Positions 8,000-18,376 of a stretch of 64,000 nucleotides of DNA are shown in pieces (the first letter of the stretch is position 1; every line of letters starts with the position of its first letter). The notes beneath the pieces were generated by a model that was given only the letters and a program-made list of their open reading frames with translations, had not been told where the DNA came from and searched no databases. Both the position numbers and the translations under genes were made by a program. The DNA is from Paraburkholderia phenazinium (lineage in GTDB: Bacteria > Pseudomonadota > Gammaproteobacteria > Burkholderiales > Burkholderiaceae): contig NZ_FSRM01000001.1 of the NCBI RefSeq assembly GCF_900141745.1, forward strand, positions 186,001 to 250,000. Direction: 5' to 3'.

Positions 8000-9493
8000 A
8001 TGACCGAACTCGAATTCCAGTCCCTCGCGAACGAGGGCTATAACCGCATCCCGCTGATCGCCGAAGCGCTCGCCGACCTGGAAACGCCGCTGTCGCTGTA
8101 TCTGAAGCTCGCGCAACCCGAGCGCAACGGCGCCAACTCGTTCCTGCTGGAATCCGTGGTGGGTGGCGAACGGTTCGGACGCTATTCATTCATCGGCCTG
8201 CCGGCCCGCACGCTGCTGCGCACCCGCAACGGGGTATCGGAAGTGGTGCGCGACGGCAGCGTGGTCGAAACGCACGAAGGCGACCCGCTTGACTTCATCC
8301 AGCAATTCCAGGGGCGCTTCAAAGTGGCGCAACGGCCGGGATTGCCGCGTTTTGCAGGCGGTCTCGCAGGGTATTTTGGTTATGACGCGGTCCGCTACAT
8401 CGAGAAGAAACTTGCGCACAGCGCGCCGCCAGACGACCTGAACCTGCCGGACATCCAGTTGCTGCTGACCGAAGAAGTCGCGGTGATCGATAACCTCGCG
8501 GGCAAGCTATACCTCGTGGTCTACGCCGATCCCACCACGCCCGAGGCCTACACCCGCGCCAAACAACGTCTGCGCGATCTGCGTCAACGCCTGCGCACGA
8601 CCGTGCAGCCGCCGGTGACTTCGGCGAGCGTACGCACCGAAACCTACCGCGAATTCGCCAAAAACGATTACCTCACCGCTGTGCGCAAGGCGAAGGAATA
8701 CATCGCCGCCGGCGAGCTGATGCAGGTCCAGGTCGGCCAACGTCTGACGAAACCGTATCGCGACAATCCGCTTTCGCTATACCGAGCGCTGCGTTCGCTG
8801 AACCCGTCGCCGTACATGTATTACTACAACTTCGGCGACTTCCACGTGGTCGGCGCATCGCCGGAAATTCTGGTGCGTCAGGAAAAGCGCGGTGAGGATC
8901 GTATCGTCACCATCCGCCCGCTCGCCGGCACCCGTCCGCGTGGCAACACGCCCGAGCGCGATGCCGAGCTCGCCACCGAACTGCTGAACGACCCGAAGGA
9001 AATCGCCGAGCACGTCATGCTGATCGACCTCGCGCGCAACGACGTGGGCCGCATCGCGCAGATCGGCTCGGTGATCGTCACCGACAAGATGGTGATCGAG
9101 AAGTACTCGCACGTGCAGCACATCGTGAGTTCGGTCGAAGGCAAGCTGAAACCCGGTACCACCAATTTCGACGTGCTGCGCGCCACCTTCCCGGCCGGCA
9201 CGCTGTCCGGCGCACCGAAGGTCCGCGCGATGGAGCTGATCGACGAACTCGAACCGGTCAAGCGAGGCCTGTATGGCGGCGCGGTCGGCTACCTCTCGTT
9301 CACCGGCGAAATGGATCTGGCCATCACAATCCGCACGGGTGTGATCGCCAACGGCAATCTGTATGTGCAGGCGGCAGCGGGTATCGTCGCTGATTCGGTG
9401 CCCGAATCCGAATGGCAAGAGACCGAAAACAAGGCGCGCGCGGTATTGCGCGCCGCCGAGCAGGTGCAAGACGGCCTCGATAGCGACTTCTGA
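8000..9493 (+). CDS. trpE: Anthranilate synthase component I
   Basis: A 497-residue chorismate-binding enzyme that makes anthranilate with TrpG, the first committed step of tryptophan synthesis. Visible features are an N-terminal feedback-site-type region ([19 protein letters not shown], with LLES), and the C-terminal chorismate-binding core with [43 protein letters not shown] and [11 protein letters not shown] chose ATG 8000 (MTELEFQSL) over the in-frame start at 7955 because it matches the family N-terminus. It is 13 nt before trpG. Regulation is predicted through the upstream leader and attenuator. Confidence 0.95.
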   Translation: MTELEFQSLANEGYNRIPLIAEALADLETPLSLYLKLAQPERNGANSFLLESVVGGERFGRYSFIGLPARTLLRTRNGVSEVVRDGSVVETHEGDPLDFIQQFQGRFKVAQRPGLPRFAGGLAGYFGYDAVRYIEKKLAHSAPPDDLNLPDIQLLLTEEVAVIDNLAGKLYLVVYADPTTPEAYTRAKQRLRDLRQRLRTTVQPPVTSASVRTETYREFAKNDYLTAVRKAKEYIAAGELMQVQVGQRLTKPYRDNPLSLYRALRSLNPSPYMYYYNFGDFHVVGASPEILVRQEKRGEDRIVTIRPLAGTRPRGNTPERDAELATELLNDPKEIAEHVMLIDLARNDVGRIAQIGSVIVTDKMVIEKYSHVQHIVSSVEGKLKPGTTNFDVLRATFPAGTLSGAPKVRAMELIDELEPVKRGLYGGAVGYLSFTGEMDLAITIRTGVIANGNLYVQAAAGIVADSVPESEWQETENKARAVLRAAEQVQDGLDSDF

Positions 9494-9506
9494 CCGGAGA
9501 CAGACC

Positions 9507-10100
9507 ATGCTGCTGATGATCGACAACTACGACTCATTCACCTACAACCTGGTCCAATACTTCGGCGAACTCGGCGAAGACGTTCGGACCTACCGCAACG
9601 ACGAGATCACGCTGGACGAGATCGCGAAGCTCAATCCCGAGCGGATTTGCCTGTCGCCAGGACCGAGCAACCCGCAACACGCGGGCATCACGCTCGACGT
9701 GCTGCGCGAGTTCTCGGGCAAGTATCCGATACTCGGCGTGTGCCTCGGCCATCAGGCCATCGGCGAAGCATTTGGCGGTCGTGTCGTGCGCGCGCAGACC
9801 ATCATGCACGGCAAGGTCAGCACGATCGAAACCGACTGCAAAGGCGTCTTCGCCGACCTGCCGAAGCACTTCGTCGTGACGCGCTATCACTCGCTCGCCA
9901 TCGAGCGCGAGTCGCTGCCCGATTGCCTCGAAGTATCCGCATGGACCGACGACGGCGAGATCATGGGCGTGCGTCACAAGGAACTGGCCGTCGAAGGCGT
10001 GCAGTTCCACCCGGAATCGATCCTGTCCGAACACGGCCACGCACTGCTCGAGAACTTCGTGAAGCAGTCGAAAGCCGCTTCAGCGAAGCGCAACGCTTGA
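9507..10100 (+). CDS. trpG: Anthranilate synthase component II (glutamine amidotransferase)
   Basis: A 197-residue class I glutamine amidotransferase that supplies ammonia to TrpE; the same protein family also serves para-aminobenzoate synthase. The start [19 protein letters not shown] is classical. The triad is visible: the Cys of [15 protein letters not shown], and the His and Glu of [13 protein letters not shown]. The preceding GGAGACAGACC gives a ribosome binding site at ATG 9507. It sits between trpE and trpD in the usual proteobacterial trpEGDC order. Confidence 0.94.
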   Translation: MLLMIDNYDSFTYNLVQYFGELGEDVRTYRNDEITLDEIAKLNPERICLSPGPSNPQHAGITLDVLREFSGKYPILGVCLGHQAIGEAFGGRVVRAQTIMHGKVSTIETDCKGVFADLPKHFVVTRYHSLAIERESLPDCLEVSAWTDDGEIMGVRHKELAVEGVQFHPESILSEHGHALLENFVKQSKAASAKRNA

Positions 10101-10117
10101 TCACCCGAGGCGAAATC

Positions 10118-11149
10118 ATGACGATTACCCCCCAGGAAGCGTTGCAGCGCACGATCGAGCACCGCGAGATTTTCCACGACGAGATGCTGCATCTGATGCG
10201 CCTCATCATGCGCGGCGAGCTATCGCCGGTGATGGCGGCCGCAATCATCACGGGACTGCGCGTCAAAAAAGAGACCATCGGCGAAATCACCGCGGCCGCC
10301 ACGGTGATGCGTGAGTTTGCCCGGCACGTTGAGGTGCAGGACAACTCGAACTTTGTCGATATCGTCGGAACTGGCGGCGACGGCGCGCACACGTTCAACA
10401 TCTCCACGGCGACGATGTTCGTCACGGCCGCGGCCGGTGCGAAGGTCGCGAAGCACGGCGGGCGCAGCGTATCGAGCAAGTCGGGTAGCGCGGATGTGCT
10501 CGAAGCGCTCGGCGTCAATATCGATCTGCAGCCGGAACAAGTGGCGGCCTCGATTGCAGAAACCGGCATGGGTTTCATGTTCGCGCCGAACCATCATCCG
10601 GCCATGAAGAATATCGCCCCAGTGCGTCGCGAGCTCGGCGTGCGGACCCTCTTCAACATCCTCGGACCGTTGACCAACCCGGCCAGCGCGCCGAACCAGT
10701 TGATGGGCGTGTTCCATGGGGACCTGGTTGGCATCCAGGTGCGTGTGATGCAGCGCCTTGGCGCCAAGCACGTGCTGGTCGTCTACGGCATGGACGGCAT
10801 GGACGAGGTTTCGCTGGGCGCGGCAACGCAAGTCGGCGAACTGCGCAACGGGGAGATTCTGGAGTACGAGATTCACCCGGAAGACTTCGGCATGCAGATG
10901 GTCTCGAACCGCTCGCTGAAAGTGGCTGATGCCACCGAATCCAAGCTGATGCTGCTCGAAGCGCTCGATAACAAACCGGGCGTGGCGCGTGAGATTGTCA
11001 CACTGAACGCCGGCACAGCGCTCTATGCTGCGAATGTGGCGGCCTCGATCGCGGACGGCATCGAACTGGCGCGCGAAGCGATCGCAAACGGCAAGGCGCG
11101 GGCGAAGGTCGACGATCTGGTTCGCTTCACCCAGCAATTCAAGCACTAA
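10118..11149 (+). CDS. trpD: Anthranilate phosphoribosyltransferase
   Basis: A 343-residue enzyme that transfers phosphoribose from PRPP to anthranilate. Visible motifs are the PRPP-binding [19 protein letters not shown] (about residue 83), [44 protein letters not shown] and [10 protein letters not shown] chose ATG 10118 (MTITPQEAL) because it gives the family length; an in-frame start at 9647 would read through trpG. Third gene of trpEGDC. Confidence 0.95.
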   Translation: MTITPQEALQRTIEHREIFHDEMLHLMRLIMRGELSPVMAAAIITGLRVKKETIGEITAAATVMREFARHVEVQDNSNFVDIVGTGGDGAHTFNISTATMFVTAAAGAKVAKHGGRSVSSKSGSADVLEALGVNIDLQPEQVAASIAETGMGFMFAPNHHPAMKNIAPVRRELGVRTLFNILGPLTNPASAPNQLMGVFHGDLVGIQVRVMQRLGAKHVLVVYGMDGMDEVSLGAATQVGELRNGEILEYEIHPEDFGMQMVSNRSLKVADATESKLMLLEALDNKPGVAREIVTLNAGTALYAANVAASIADGIELAREAIANGKARAKVDDLVRFTQQFKH

Positions 11150-11168
11150 ATTCTGTATCGAGAAATCT

Positions 11169-11954
11169 ATGAGCGATATTCTGGAACGCATCATCGACGT
11201 CAAGCGCCAGGAGGTCCGCGCGGGTCAACTGAGCGCACCGCTCGAGGAACTGCGCCTCGAAGCCTCGGCGCGCGACAAGCGCGACTTTGTCGGCGCGCTG
11301 CGCGCCAAACATGCCTTGGGTCAGGCCGCGGTAATCGCCGAAGTGAAGAAGGCGAGCCCTTCAAAGGGTGTGCTACGCGAGCATTTCGTGCCGGCTGAGA
11401 TTGCGCGTTCGTATGCGAAGCACGGCGCCGCCTGCCTGTCCGTCCTCACCGACGTGCAGTTTTTCCAGGGCAGCGCCGCCTACCTGGAACAAGCGCGCGC
11501 CGCCTGCGACCTGCCGGTCCTGCGCAAAGACTTCATCATCGATCCGTATCAGATCGTCGAAGCGCGCGCGATGGGCGCCGACGCGATCCTGCTGATCGCC
11601 GCCGCGCTCGAAACCTCGCAGATGCAGGATCTCGAAGCGTTCGCGCATTCGCTGGGGCTCGCGGTACTCGTCGAAGTGCATGACAGGAACGAGTTGATGG
11701 AAGCGCTGACGCTGAAGACGCCGCTGATCGGCGTTAACAACCGCAATCTGCGCACGTTCGAGACATCGATCGAAACCACCATCGGCATGCTCGACCTGAT
11801 CCCGGAGGATCGCATCGTCGTGACCGAATCGGGCATCCTGGCGCGCGCGGATGTGGATCGCCTGCGCGAGATGGATGTGCATACGTTCCTCGTCGGCGAA
11901 GCGTTCATGCGGGCCGAGGAACCGGGCGCAGAACTTGCGCGGATGTTTTTCTGA
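11169..11954 (+). CDS. trpC: Indole-3-glycerol-phosphate synthase
   Basis: A 261-residue monofunctional TIM-barrel enzyme, not fused to TrpF, that closes the indole ring from CdRP. Visible blocks are [33 protein letters not shown] (catalytic Lys region), [41 protein letters not shown] and ESGI. I chose ATG 11169; the longer frame to 11025 lies within trpD. The remaining trp genes (trpF, trpB, trpA) are not in the window. Confidence 0.95.
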   Translation: MSDILERIIDVKRQEVRAGQLSAPLEELRLEASARDKRDFVGALRAKHALGQAAVIAEVKKASPSKGVLREHFVPAEIARSYAKHGAACLSVLTDVQFFQGSAAYLEQARAACDLPVLRKDFIIDPYQIVEARAMGADAILLIAAALETSQMQDLEAFAHSLGLAVLVEVHDRNELMEALTLKTPLIGVNNRNLRTFETSIETTIGMLDLIPEDRIVVTESGILARADVDRLREMDVHTFLVGEAFMRAEEPGAELARMFF

Positions 11955-11987
11955 GCTTCGTTTTGAGCTAACCAGGAAAACACCGCC

Positions 11988-12614
11988 ATGGGCATGGAAC
12001 GTGAAATCAAGCTGGCATTGGCCGCCGACCAGATAGACGCGGCGACGCGCTGGTTCGTCGCACGCACCGGCACCGCGGGCCGTCCAATCGCGCTTGCCAA
12101 TATCTACTTCGACACGCCCGCTCTGACGTTGGCGCGCTCGAAAAGCGCGCTGCGCCTTCGTCACACGCCGGACGGCTGGCTGCAAACCTTCAAGACCGCC
12201 GGCAATGCAAGCGCCGGCATGCACAGCCGACACGAGTGGGAAATGCCGGTAGCCGGCGAGAAGCTGGAGATCGACGCGCTGCTGCACGCCTGCGACGAAC
12301 CCACGGTGGCCGCCGCGCTGCGCGGCGCCGCCCCGGACCTGATCGAACTGTTCCGTACGAATTTCACCCGCACTCTGTGGCAGGTGGCGCACAGCGGCGC
12401 CACGGTGGAAGCGGCAATCGATCAGGGCGATGTGATCGCCGACGTCGATGGTGAAACGCGCCGCGCACCGATTCTCGAAGTCGAACTTGAGTTGAAAAGC
12501 GGTGACGAAGCCGCACTGCATGCGCTGGCGGACGAACTCCGCGCCAAGGTCCCCGGACTCGCGCCGGACGATGTCAGCAAGGCGCAACGCGGGTATCGGC
12601 TGCGGGAGCAGTAA
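11988..12614 (+). CDS. CYTH-domain protein (triphosphate tunnel metalloenzyme)
   Basis: A 208-residue CYTH-domain protein. The signature ExExK is present at the N-terminus as MEREIKL, and the tunnel basic residues appear in IYFDTPALTLARSKSALRLRHTPDGWLQTFK. The second acidic cluster is LEVELELKSGD. Family members hydrolyse inorganic triphosphate or act on other triphosphates. This is the short form without the C-terminal CHAD domain of E. coli YgiF. It follows trpC by 33 bp and may share its transcript. Confidence 0.8.
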   Translation: MGMEREIKLALAADQIDAATRWFVARTGTAGRPIALANIYFDTPALTLARSKSALRLRHTPDGWLQTFKTAGNASAGMHSRHEWEMPVAGEKLEIDALLHACDEPTVAAALRGAAPDLIELFRTNFTRTLWQVAHSGATVEAAIDQGDVIADVDGETRRAPILEVELELKSGDEAALHALADELRAKVPGLAPDDVSKAQRGYRLREQ

Positions 12615-12730
12615 GAGCGCTTGCTCTGCCTCAACGCTAACGTTGAGCAATACGCGAGGCTTGCTGCCGCAATATGCCCTCTGACCGCACGCCTTGAGCT
12701 ACACCCCGTTTGCTGCGACACTTGCGCGTC

Positions 12731-13570
12731 ATGAACTCTGCCTCCCGTACCCGTTCCCCCTCGTCGCAAGCCTCGCTGTTTGGCGACGAATCGTCCGATC
12801 ACCCTGCTGAAGCGCAAACGCGGGCCACGTCATCCATGAAGTCCACGTCTACGCCCACGCTCGAAGCCCAATTCGATGCGTTGCCGCCTGCATGGCGAAC
12901 CCATCTGCGACCGTTCATCGAAAGCGATGCGTACGACGCGTTGTGCCGTTTCGTCGACGGCGAGCGCGCTGCGGGCAAGACGGTTTATCCCGCCGACGTA
13001 TTCCGCGCACTGCGCCTCACCAGTCCGGACGAGGTCAAAGTCGTGATCCTCGGCCAGGATCCTTACCACGGTGAAGATCGCGGCACACCGCAGGCTCACG
13101 GGCTGGCGTTCTCGGTACCGCCGGCTGTGCGTCCGCCGCCGTCGCTGCGCAATATCTTCAAGGAAATTGCCGCGAGTCTGGGCCACGAGCCGCCGCGTCA
13201 CGGCTGCCTTGATGCCTGGGCAAAACAGGGCGTGCTGCTGCTGAACACCGTGCTGACCGTCGAGCGCGACTCGGCGGCAAGCCACGCGAAACGCGGCTGG
13301 GAGAAGTGCACGGACACGCTGATCCACGAACTGGCGCAGCGTCACGACGGCCTCGTGTTCATGCTGTGGGGCGCGCACGCACAAGCCAAGCGGGCCTTGC
13401 TCGGCGGCAAATCACACTACGTGCTGGAGGCGCCGCATCCGTCGCCGCTGTCGGCGCATCGGGGCTTTCTCGGTTGCGGGCACTTTGCGCTCGCTAACGA
13501 GTACCTCACCGAACACAAGCGTCAGCCGATCGACTGGCGTCTGCCCGACGAAGCGCAGACGCTCGCTTAG
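12731..13570 (+). CDS. ung: Uracil-DNA glycosylase (family 1)
   Basis: A 279-residue enzyme that removes uracil from DNA. The catalytic water-activating motif [11 protein letters not shown] is at about residue 111, the uracil-binding [10 protein letters not shown] follows, and the minor-groove loop is [11 protein letters not shown]. The first 50 or so residues are a disordered Ser/Thr-rich extension not found in E. coli Ung. It contains Q13-A-S-L-F17, which resembles the sliding-clamp binding motif QLxLF. I chose ATG 12731 (MNSASRT); an in-frame start at 12710 is also possible. Confidence 0.92.
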   Translation: MNSASRTRSPSSQASLFGDESSDHPAEAQTRATSSMKSTSTPTLEAQFDALPPAWRTHLRPFIESDAYDALCRFVDGERAAGKTVYPADVFRALRLTSPDEVKVVILGQDPYHGEDRGTPQAHGLAFSVPPAVRPPPSLRNIFKEIAASLGHEPPRHGCLDAWAKQGVLLLNTVLTVERDSAASHAKRGWEKCTDTLIHELAQRHDGLVFMLWGAHAQAKRALLGGKSHYVLEAPHPSPLSAHRGFLGCGHFALANEYLTEHKRQPIDWRLPDEAQTLA

Positions 13571-13616
13571 TAACAAAAGGCGACACGCGACGACGCGGAT
13601 CACCCCCGCGCGAACC

Positions 13617-14213
13617 TTAGAACGCGGCGATCGCTTCGCGTGCGCCGGCCAGAGCGGCGGTCGCTGCATCCGGGCCCATGTTCAGGCCTTCAGCGTAGAT
13701 GAAGTTCACGTCGGTCATGCCGAGGAAGCCCAGGAAGGCCTTCAGATACGGCGTTTGGCTGTCGTTCGGGGTGCCGAGATACTTGCCGCCGCGTGCCGAA
13801 ACCACGAACACCTTCTTGCCCTTCACAAGGCCTTCAGGGCCGGTTTCCGTGTACTTGAACGTGATGCCAGCGCGAGCGATGAAGTCGAAGTACGTCTTCA
13901 GTTGCGACGACACACCGAAGTTGTACATCGGTGCGCCGATCACGATGATGTCGGCTGCTTGCAGTTCGGCGATCAGCGCTTCGCTGCGGGCAGAGATGGC
14001 AGCCTGTTCCGGCGTGCGTTGGTCAGCCGGCGTGAAGAACGCGCCAAGGATCGCATCGTCGAGGTGGGGCAGCGGTTCAGCTTGCAGGTTACGGACGACG
14101 ACTTGCGCGCCCGAATTCGATTGTTGCAGCTTCTCAGTCAGTTCGTTGACGAGCAGCGTCGATTGAGCGCCTTGCGAGCGGGCTGCCGAGTTGATTTGCA
14201 GGATCGTGGTCAT
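13617..14213 (-). CDS. azoR: FMN-dependent NADH-azoreductase / quinone reductase
   Basis: A 198-residue flavodoxin-fold protein of the AzoR family. Visible FMN-binding blocks are [41 protein letters not shown] and [14 protein letters not shown]. The enzyme reduces quinones and azo compounds with NADH and probably protects against thiol or quinone stress. I chose ATG 14213 (MTTILQINS), preceded by CTGGAGTCAACC. The upstream spacer has an 8-bp inverted repeat that may be an operator for a LysR-type regulator. Confidence 0.88.
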   Translation of the reverse strand: MTTILQINSAARSQGAQSTLLVNELTEKLQQSNSGAQVVVRNLQAEPLPHLDDAILGAFFTPADQRTPEQAAISARSEALIAELQAADIIVIGAPMYNFGVSSQLKTYFDFIARAGITFKYTETGPEGLVKGKKVFVVSARGGKYLGTPNDSQTPYLKAFLGFLGMTDVNFIYAEGLNMGPDAATAALAGAREAIAAF

Positions 14214-14301
14214 GGTTGACTCCAGTAGGGGCGCGCAGTGTTGCGCGAGTGGAGCCATTGTGTTTTTTTACCGGCCCGCGAAAAAGCCGTGCGGCAGCGA
14301 A

Positions 14302-14327
14302 GGATTGTTGCATGGGTAGAACAATCC
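14302..14327 (-). promoter_or_regulatory. Inverted repeat upstream of azoR
   Basis: GGATTGTT (14302-14309) and AACAATCC (14320-14327) form a perfect 8-bp inverted repeat with a 10-bp spacer, about 90-115 bp upstream of the azoR start. The inner ATTGTT/AACAAT fits the T-N11-A style of LysR-type boxes. No regulator gene is adjacent. Confidence 0.4.
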
Positions 14328-14376
14328 GACGCTGAATCTCGCGATTTAAGCAGACTGTAAGGACGTTTCGCCGCTT

Positions 14377-16167
14377 TCAGGCCGCCAGCCAACGCTCGCG
14401 CCAGTTGCGCGCCGCCGTGCGCCGGTCGGTGACGGTTAGCGAATAGCGCGACACCTCAGGGCCGTCCAGCTTGACTTGCACGGTGCGCAGCTCGTCGCGG
14501 CGGAACGCGTGCACTTCCACTTTTGCGCCCGGCAGATAGCGCGAGAGCAGCGCGTCAAGATTCGAGCCAGTCACGCGCAGACCGTCGATCGCCACCAGCA
14601 CGTCGCCCGCGGAAAGCCCGGCTTTCTGCGCTGCGCTGCCGTCGTGGACGGCGGCGAGCGTGCAATCCCCGCCGCCGCGCACGCGGGCGCCGAGCGTTGG
14701 CGTGGCGTTCTTGTCGCGCTCCGGAGCGAGCGAAACGCCAAACGGCTCGAGCATTGTCTCGAGCGGCAGATCGCGCGTGCTGCGCACCGCCTGCTCGAAT
14801 AGCGCGCCAAGGTCAGCGCCGGTTGCCTCGGCGAAAATCTCTTCGACCTCGTCCTCAGCCACACCGACCGGCTTGCCGCGATAGAAGTCGCGTCCGAAAC
14901 GCTGCCACAGAAGGCGCATCACGTCATCGAGCGACTTGCGGTTGTTGGTTTGCGCGCGAATCGTCAAATCAAACGCCAGCGCGACCAGCGAACCCTTCGT
15001 GTAATAGCTGACGATCGCGTTCGGCGCATTCTCGTCCTGCCGGTAGTACTTCACCCAGGCATCGAACGAGCTTTCCGCGACGGTCTGCTTCAGGCGGCCG
15101 CTGCCCCGCATCACGCCGCCCACCACCTTGCCGAGCAGCGCGAAATATTCTTCCGGCGAGATAAGACCGGTGCGCACCAGAATCAGATCGTCGTAGTACG
15201 ACGTGAACCCTTCGAACAGCCACAGCAGCGAGGTGTAGTTCTCACGCGTCAGATCGTACGGCGCGAAGGCGGCCGGCTTGATGCGCTTCACGTTCCACGT
15301 GTGGAAGTATTCGTGGCTGCACAGGCCGAGGTACGTCCGGTAGCCTTCCGTGGTCTGCGGGCGGCCTTCAACCGGCAGATCCGACCGGTTGCAGATCAGC
15401 GCAGTCGAAGCGCGATGCTCGAGTCCGCCGTAGCCATCGCTCACGGCCTGGGTCATGAATACGTAGCGTTCGACCGGCGCCTTCTTCGATTTCGGCTCAA
15501 ACAAGGCAATCTGCGCTTCGCAGATGCGCTTCAGATCCGCGGCGAGACGCGCCATATCGAGCGCGACCACGCGGCCGGCAATCACGATGTCGTGCAGCAC
15601 GCCATGCGCCTTGAAGGTCGCCAGCGCAAATTCGCCGAGCGTCACCGGATGGTCGGCCAGTTCGTCATAGTTCTGCGCGCTGTACTCACCGAAGCCGTAG
15701 CGTCGGGTGCCGCGCGCTTCCGGCAACGCCGTGGCGACGCGCCAGCTCCGGTAAGCCGGGCCGGCCGGCTTCTGGATGTCCACCAGACACGGCGCATCCT
15801 CATGGCCCACGGCCGCAAGAAACACGCTGGTGCCGTTGAAGAACCCCGTCGTATCGTCCAGATGCGCCGCCCGCACCGACATATCCCACGCGTACACCTC
15901 GTAGCGCAGCGTCAGCGGACCGTTAACCGGCGCGGCTTGCCACGTCTGCTTGTCGGTCTTCTCCACCCGCACCTTGCGCCCGGCCTCGTTGACCGCGCGC
16001 AGCGTGACAATATTGCGGGCGAATTCGCGCACCATGTAACTGCCGGGAATCCACACCGGCAGCATGAAACGCTGACCAGAAGGATCAGGATCGGCAACGG
16101 TGATGGTGACTTCGAACAGGTGGGCGGCGGGTTGCTTCGGAACGATGCTGTAGCGGATCGGCTTCAT
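14377..16167 (-). CDS. M61-family metallopeptidase with PDZ domain
   Basis: A 596-residue protein of the M61 (glycyl aminopeptidase-like) family. The zinc motif HExxH is in SHEYFHTWNVKRIKP and the third ligand in LWLFEGFTSYYDDL. The N-terminal region is the beta-rich domain seen in M61 proteins. A C-terminal PDZ domain follows, with AQKAGLSAGDVLVAIDG. I see no signal peptide, so the enzyme is probably cytoplasmic. The substrate is unknown. It lies downstream of dsbC on the same strand. Confidence 0.88.
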   Translation of the reverse strand: MKPIRYSIVPKQPAAHLFEVTITVADPDPSGQRFMLPVWIPGSYMVREFARNIVTLRAVNEAGRKVRVEKTDKQTWQAAPVNGPLTLRYEVYAWDMSVRAAHLDDTTGFFNGTSVFLAAVGHEDAPCLVDIQKPAGPAYRSWRVATALPEARGTRRYGFGEYSAQNYDELADHPVTLGEFALATFKAHGVLHDIVIAGRVVALDMARLAADLKRICEAQIALFEPKSKKAPVERYVFMTQAVSDGYGGLEHRASTALICNRSDLPVEGRPQTTEGYRTYLGLCSHEYFHTWNVKRIKPAAFAPYDLTRENYTSLLWLFEGFTSYYDDLILVRTGLISPEEYFALLGKVVGGVMRGSGRLKQTVAESSFDAWVKYYRQDENAPNAIVSYYTKGSLVALAFDLTIRAQTNNRKSLDDVMRLLWQRFGRDFYRGKPVGVAEDEVEEIFAEATGADLGALFEQAVRSTRDLPLETMLEPFGVSLAPERDKNATPTLGARVRGGGDCTLAAVHDGSAAQKAGLSAGDVLVAIDGLRVTGSNLDALLSRYLPGAKVEVHAFRRDELRTVQVKLDGPEVSRYSLTVTDRRTAARNWRERWLAA

Positions 16168-16208
16168 CGGCGGGGTAGGTTAGAAAAATCAGGGGTCCAG
16201 AAATGGCA

Positions 16209-16229
16209 GGAGGCGCAAAGTGCGCCTCC
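16209..16229 (-). terminator. Hairpin after dsbC
   Basis: GGAGGCGCA (16209-16217) and TGCGCCTCC (16221-16229) form a perfect 9-bp stem with a 3-nt loop, 20 nt beyond the dsbC stop in the transcript. No T-run follows, so it may attenuate or stabilise rather than terminate. Confidence 0.35.
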
Positions 16230-16249
16230 GGTCTGACGATGCGAGCAGT

Positions 16250-16978
16250 TTAGTGCACCGAGGAGAGTTCTTTGTCCAGCCGGTCGGCCGGCACCGCGCC
16301 TGGCAGGCGGCGGCCGTCGGCGAGGAAGATGGTGGGCGTGCCGTCCACGTTCATGGCGTGGCCAAGATCGAGGTTCTTTTCGATGGCGGCTGTGTCACAG
16401 GTGCCTGCGGCGGTCGGCGCCTGACGGTCCTGCATCCACGATTCCCAAGCCTTGGCGCGGTCCGACGAACACCAGATCGACTTCGATTTCACCGTCGAAT
16501 CCGGCGACAGCACCGGGTACAGGAAGGTGTACACGGTAACGTTGTCGATAGACTTCAGCGTGGTTTCGAGCTGCTTGCAATACGGGCAGTTCGGATCCGA
16601 GAACACCGCCATCTTGCGGCTGCCATTGCCCTTCACCACCTTCACCGCGTTCGCGAACGGCAGGCTCGCAAAGTCGATGCGGTTGGTTTCGGACAAGCGT
16701 GCCTCAGTCAGATTCTTGCGGGTCTTCGCGTCGACGATATCGCCGAGCAGCAGGTAATCGCCGTTCGCGTCGCTATAGACGATCTGCGTGCCAAGGTTGA
16801 TCTCGTACAACCCGGCAATCGGCGATTTCGAGATGCTCTTGATGGTCGCGTCGTCGCCGAGACGAGCCTGCAAGGTCGCCTTGAGTTTGTCGGTGGCCTG
16901 GTCGGCCTGCGCGGAGCAGCCGAGTGTCGCGACGGCCACGGCAAGGGTGAGCGCGGCGATTCGGAGGTGCTTTTTCAT
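16250..16978 (-). CDS. dsbC: DsbC-type thiol:disulfide interchange protein
   Basis: A 242-residue periplasmic disulfide isomerase. A signal peptide (about residues 1-25, ending near CSAQAD) precedes the dimerisation domain. The thioredoxin domain carries the active site NCPYCKQLE (CPYC), and a second cysteine pair is seen at IWCSSD and GTCDTA, as in E. coli DsbC. It repairs wrongly paired disulfides and is recharged by DsbD. The gene lies between the UbiH-type hydroxylase and the M61 peptidase, all on the minus strand. Confidence 0.92.
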   Translation of the reverse strand: MKKHLRIAALTLAVAVATLGCSAQADQATDKLKATLQARLGDDATIKSISKSPIAGLYEINLGTQIVYSDANGDYLLLGDIVDAKTRKNLTEARLSETNRIDFASLPFANAVKVVKGNGSRKMAVFSDPNCPYCKQLETTLKSIDNVTVYTFLYPVLSPDSTVKSKSIWCSSDRAKAWESWMQDRQAPTAAGTCDTAAIEKNLDLGHAMNVDGTPTIFLADGRRLPGAVPADRLDKELSSVH

Positions 16979-17083
16979 ACTGGATATCCTGGTTCATTCG
17001 AACACGCATCACGCGTCTTCGCTTGGTACGTCTCGGACAGGCGGGCGGCCCACCCGTTCATCATACTCGCGCGCCGTGCCCTC

Positions 17084-18256
17084 TTAGCCCAAAGCCGCCG
17101 AAACGAGCCAGCGCTTGATTAGCGGCTGCGCGCCTACGAAAGCCATGCCCGTGTTGCGCAGGACGCGGGCAACCGGGCCCGGAACGGAGAACAGCTTTTG
17201 CAAGCCATCGGTGGCGACCATCAGCGCGCGGATGTCTTCGCGGCGTGCCCGTTCGTAACGCCGCAGCAGCACGGTGTCGCCGAGATCACGGAACGCTTCC
17301 TTGCCGGCGATCGCATCGGCGAGCGCCGCGACGTCGCGCAGTCCAAGGTTCATGCCTTGCCCCGCGAGCGGATGGATCAGGTGCGCGGCGTCGCCCACCA
17401 GGGCGACCCGCGGAGCAGCGAGCCGGTCGACGGTTTGCAGCGCGAGCGGAAAACCCTGCGCCGGCGTCACGCAGTCGAGCGCGCCCACCTGGCCGCCCGT
17501 GATGCGTTCGACTTCCGCGGCGAGCTGCGCGGGATCGAGCGCGAGCAGTTCCTGCGCATGCTCGGTACGCGCCGACCACACGAGCGAGACGTGTCCATCA
17601 GGCAGCGGCAGCAACGCGATGATCTCGCCGTCCTTGAACCACTGATAGGCCGTTTCGCCGTGCGGCCTTTCGGCCTTGAAGTTGGCGACCACGCCGGTCT
17701 GCTTATAGTCCTGGCGGATGACCTTCGACCCGATCTGCGCACGTACCCAGGAGTGGGCGCCGTCCGCGCCGACCACCAGATCCGCGTCAAGCATTTTGCC
17801 GTTGGCAAGACCGATGGTCGCGCCGCCCGGCTTCACGTCGAGCCCCTGGGCGCGCGAGTCGATCCATTCGAGACTCGGCTGGAACCGCAGCGCCGCATCG
17901 AGTGCGCGCTCGATCAGCGACGATTCCGCGATCCACGCCAGTTGCGGCACGGACGCCTGAAACGCCGAGAAGTGCAGCTCGGCGTGGGCATCGCCATAGA
18001 CCCGCATGTCATAGACCGGGCCGAGGCGTGCGGTGTCGAGCGCCTGCCAGACCCGCAGCCGCTCGAGCAGGGCCTGCGAACTGGAGGACAGCGCATAGAC
18101 CCGCGCATCGAAAATCGAACCGGCTGGCAGCGGGGCACACGGTTGCGCCAGCAGGCCGACGCGCAGGCCGCCTTGCGCCAACGCGAGCGCCGCAGTCTTG
18201 CCGACGAGCCCGCCGCCGATCACGGCGACGTCAAAGGTCTGGAGGTGAGCAGTCAT
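17084..18256 (-). CDS. FAD-dependent UbiH/UbiF-family hydroxylase
   Basis: A 390-residue flavin monooxygenase of the ubiquinone-hydroxylase family. The FAD dinucleotide motif VAVIGGGLVGKTAALALA is at residues 10-27, LVVGADGAHSWVR is the GD-type motif, and the FAD ribityl motif is VALVGDAAHLIHPLAGQGMNLGLRD. These enzymes hydroxylate the ubiquinone ring at C5, C6 or C1; which position this one serves cannot be read from the sequence. It is upstream of dsbC with a 105-bp gap. Confidence 0.85.
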   Translation of the reverse strand: MTAHLQTFDVAVIGGGLVGKTAALALAQGGLRVGLLAQPCAPLPAGSIFDARVYALSSSSQALLERLRVWQALDTARLGPVYDMRVYGDAHAELHFSAFQASVPQLAWIAESSLIERALDAALRFQPSLEWIDSRAQGLDVKPGGATIGLANGKMLDADLVVGADGAHSWVRAQIGSKVIRQDYKQTGVVANFKAERPHGETAYQWFKDGEIIALLPLPDGHVSLVWSARTEHAQELLALDPAQLAAEVERITGGQVGALDCVTPAQGFPLALQTVDRLAAPRVALVGDAAHLIHPLAGQGMNLGLRDVAALADAIAGKEAFRDLGDTVLLRRYERARREDIRALMVATDGLQKLFSVPGPVARVLRNTGMAFVGAQPLIKRWLVSAALG

Positions 18257-18325
18257 GCCCGCATTATAGCTGCGGGGGATGGCGGGGCCGGATCGTGGAT
18301 GCGCGAAGGCGACGCCGGACAGGGT

Positions 18326-18331
18326 TACAAT
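18326..18331 (+). promoter_or_regulatory. Candidate -10 box TACAAT for ychF
   Basis: TACAAT within GGTTACAATTGC lies 45 nt before the ychF start in the divergent region with the UbiH-type gene. No good -35 hexamer is visible. Confidence 0.35.
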
Positions 18332-18376
18332 TGCGGATTCCGTGATTCACGTCATGCATCAGTCTAGAGAAACCCC

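Noticed and set aside
11373..12650. A 425-codon minus-strand frame opposite trpC and the CYTH gene
   Set aside because: No recognisable domain, and it crosses two real genes and their spacer.
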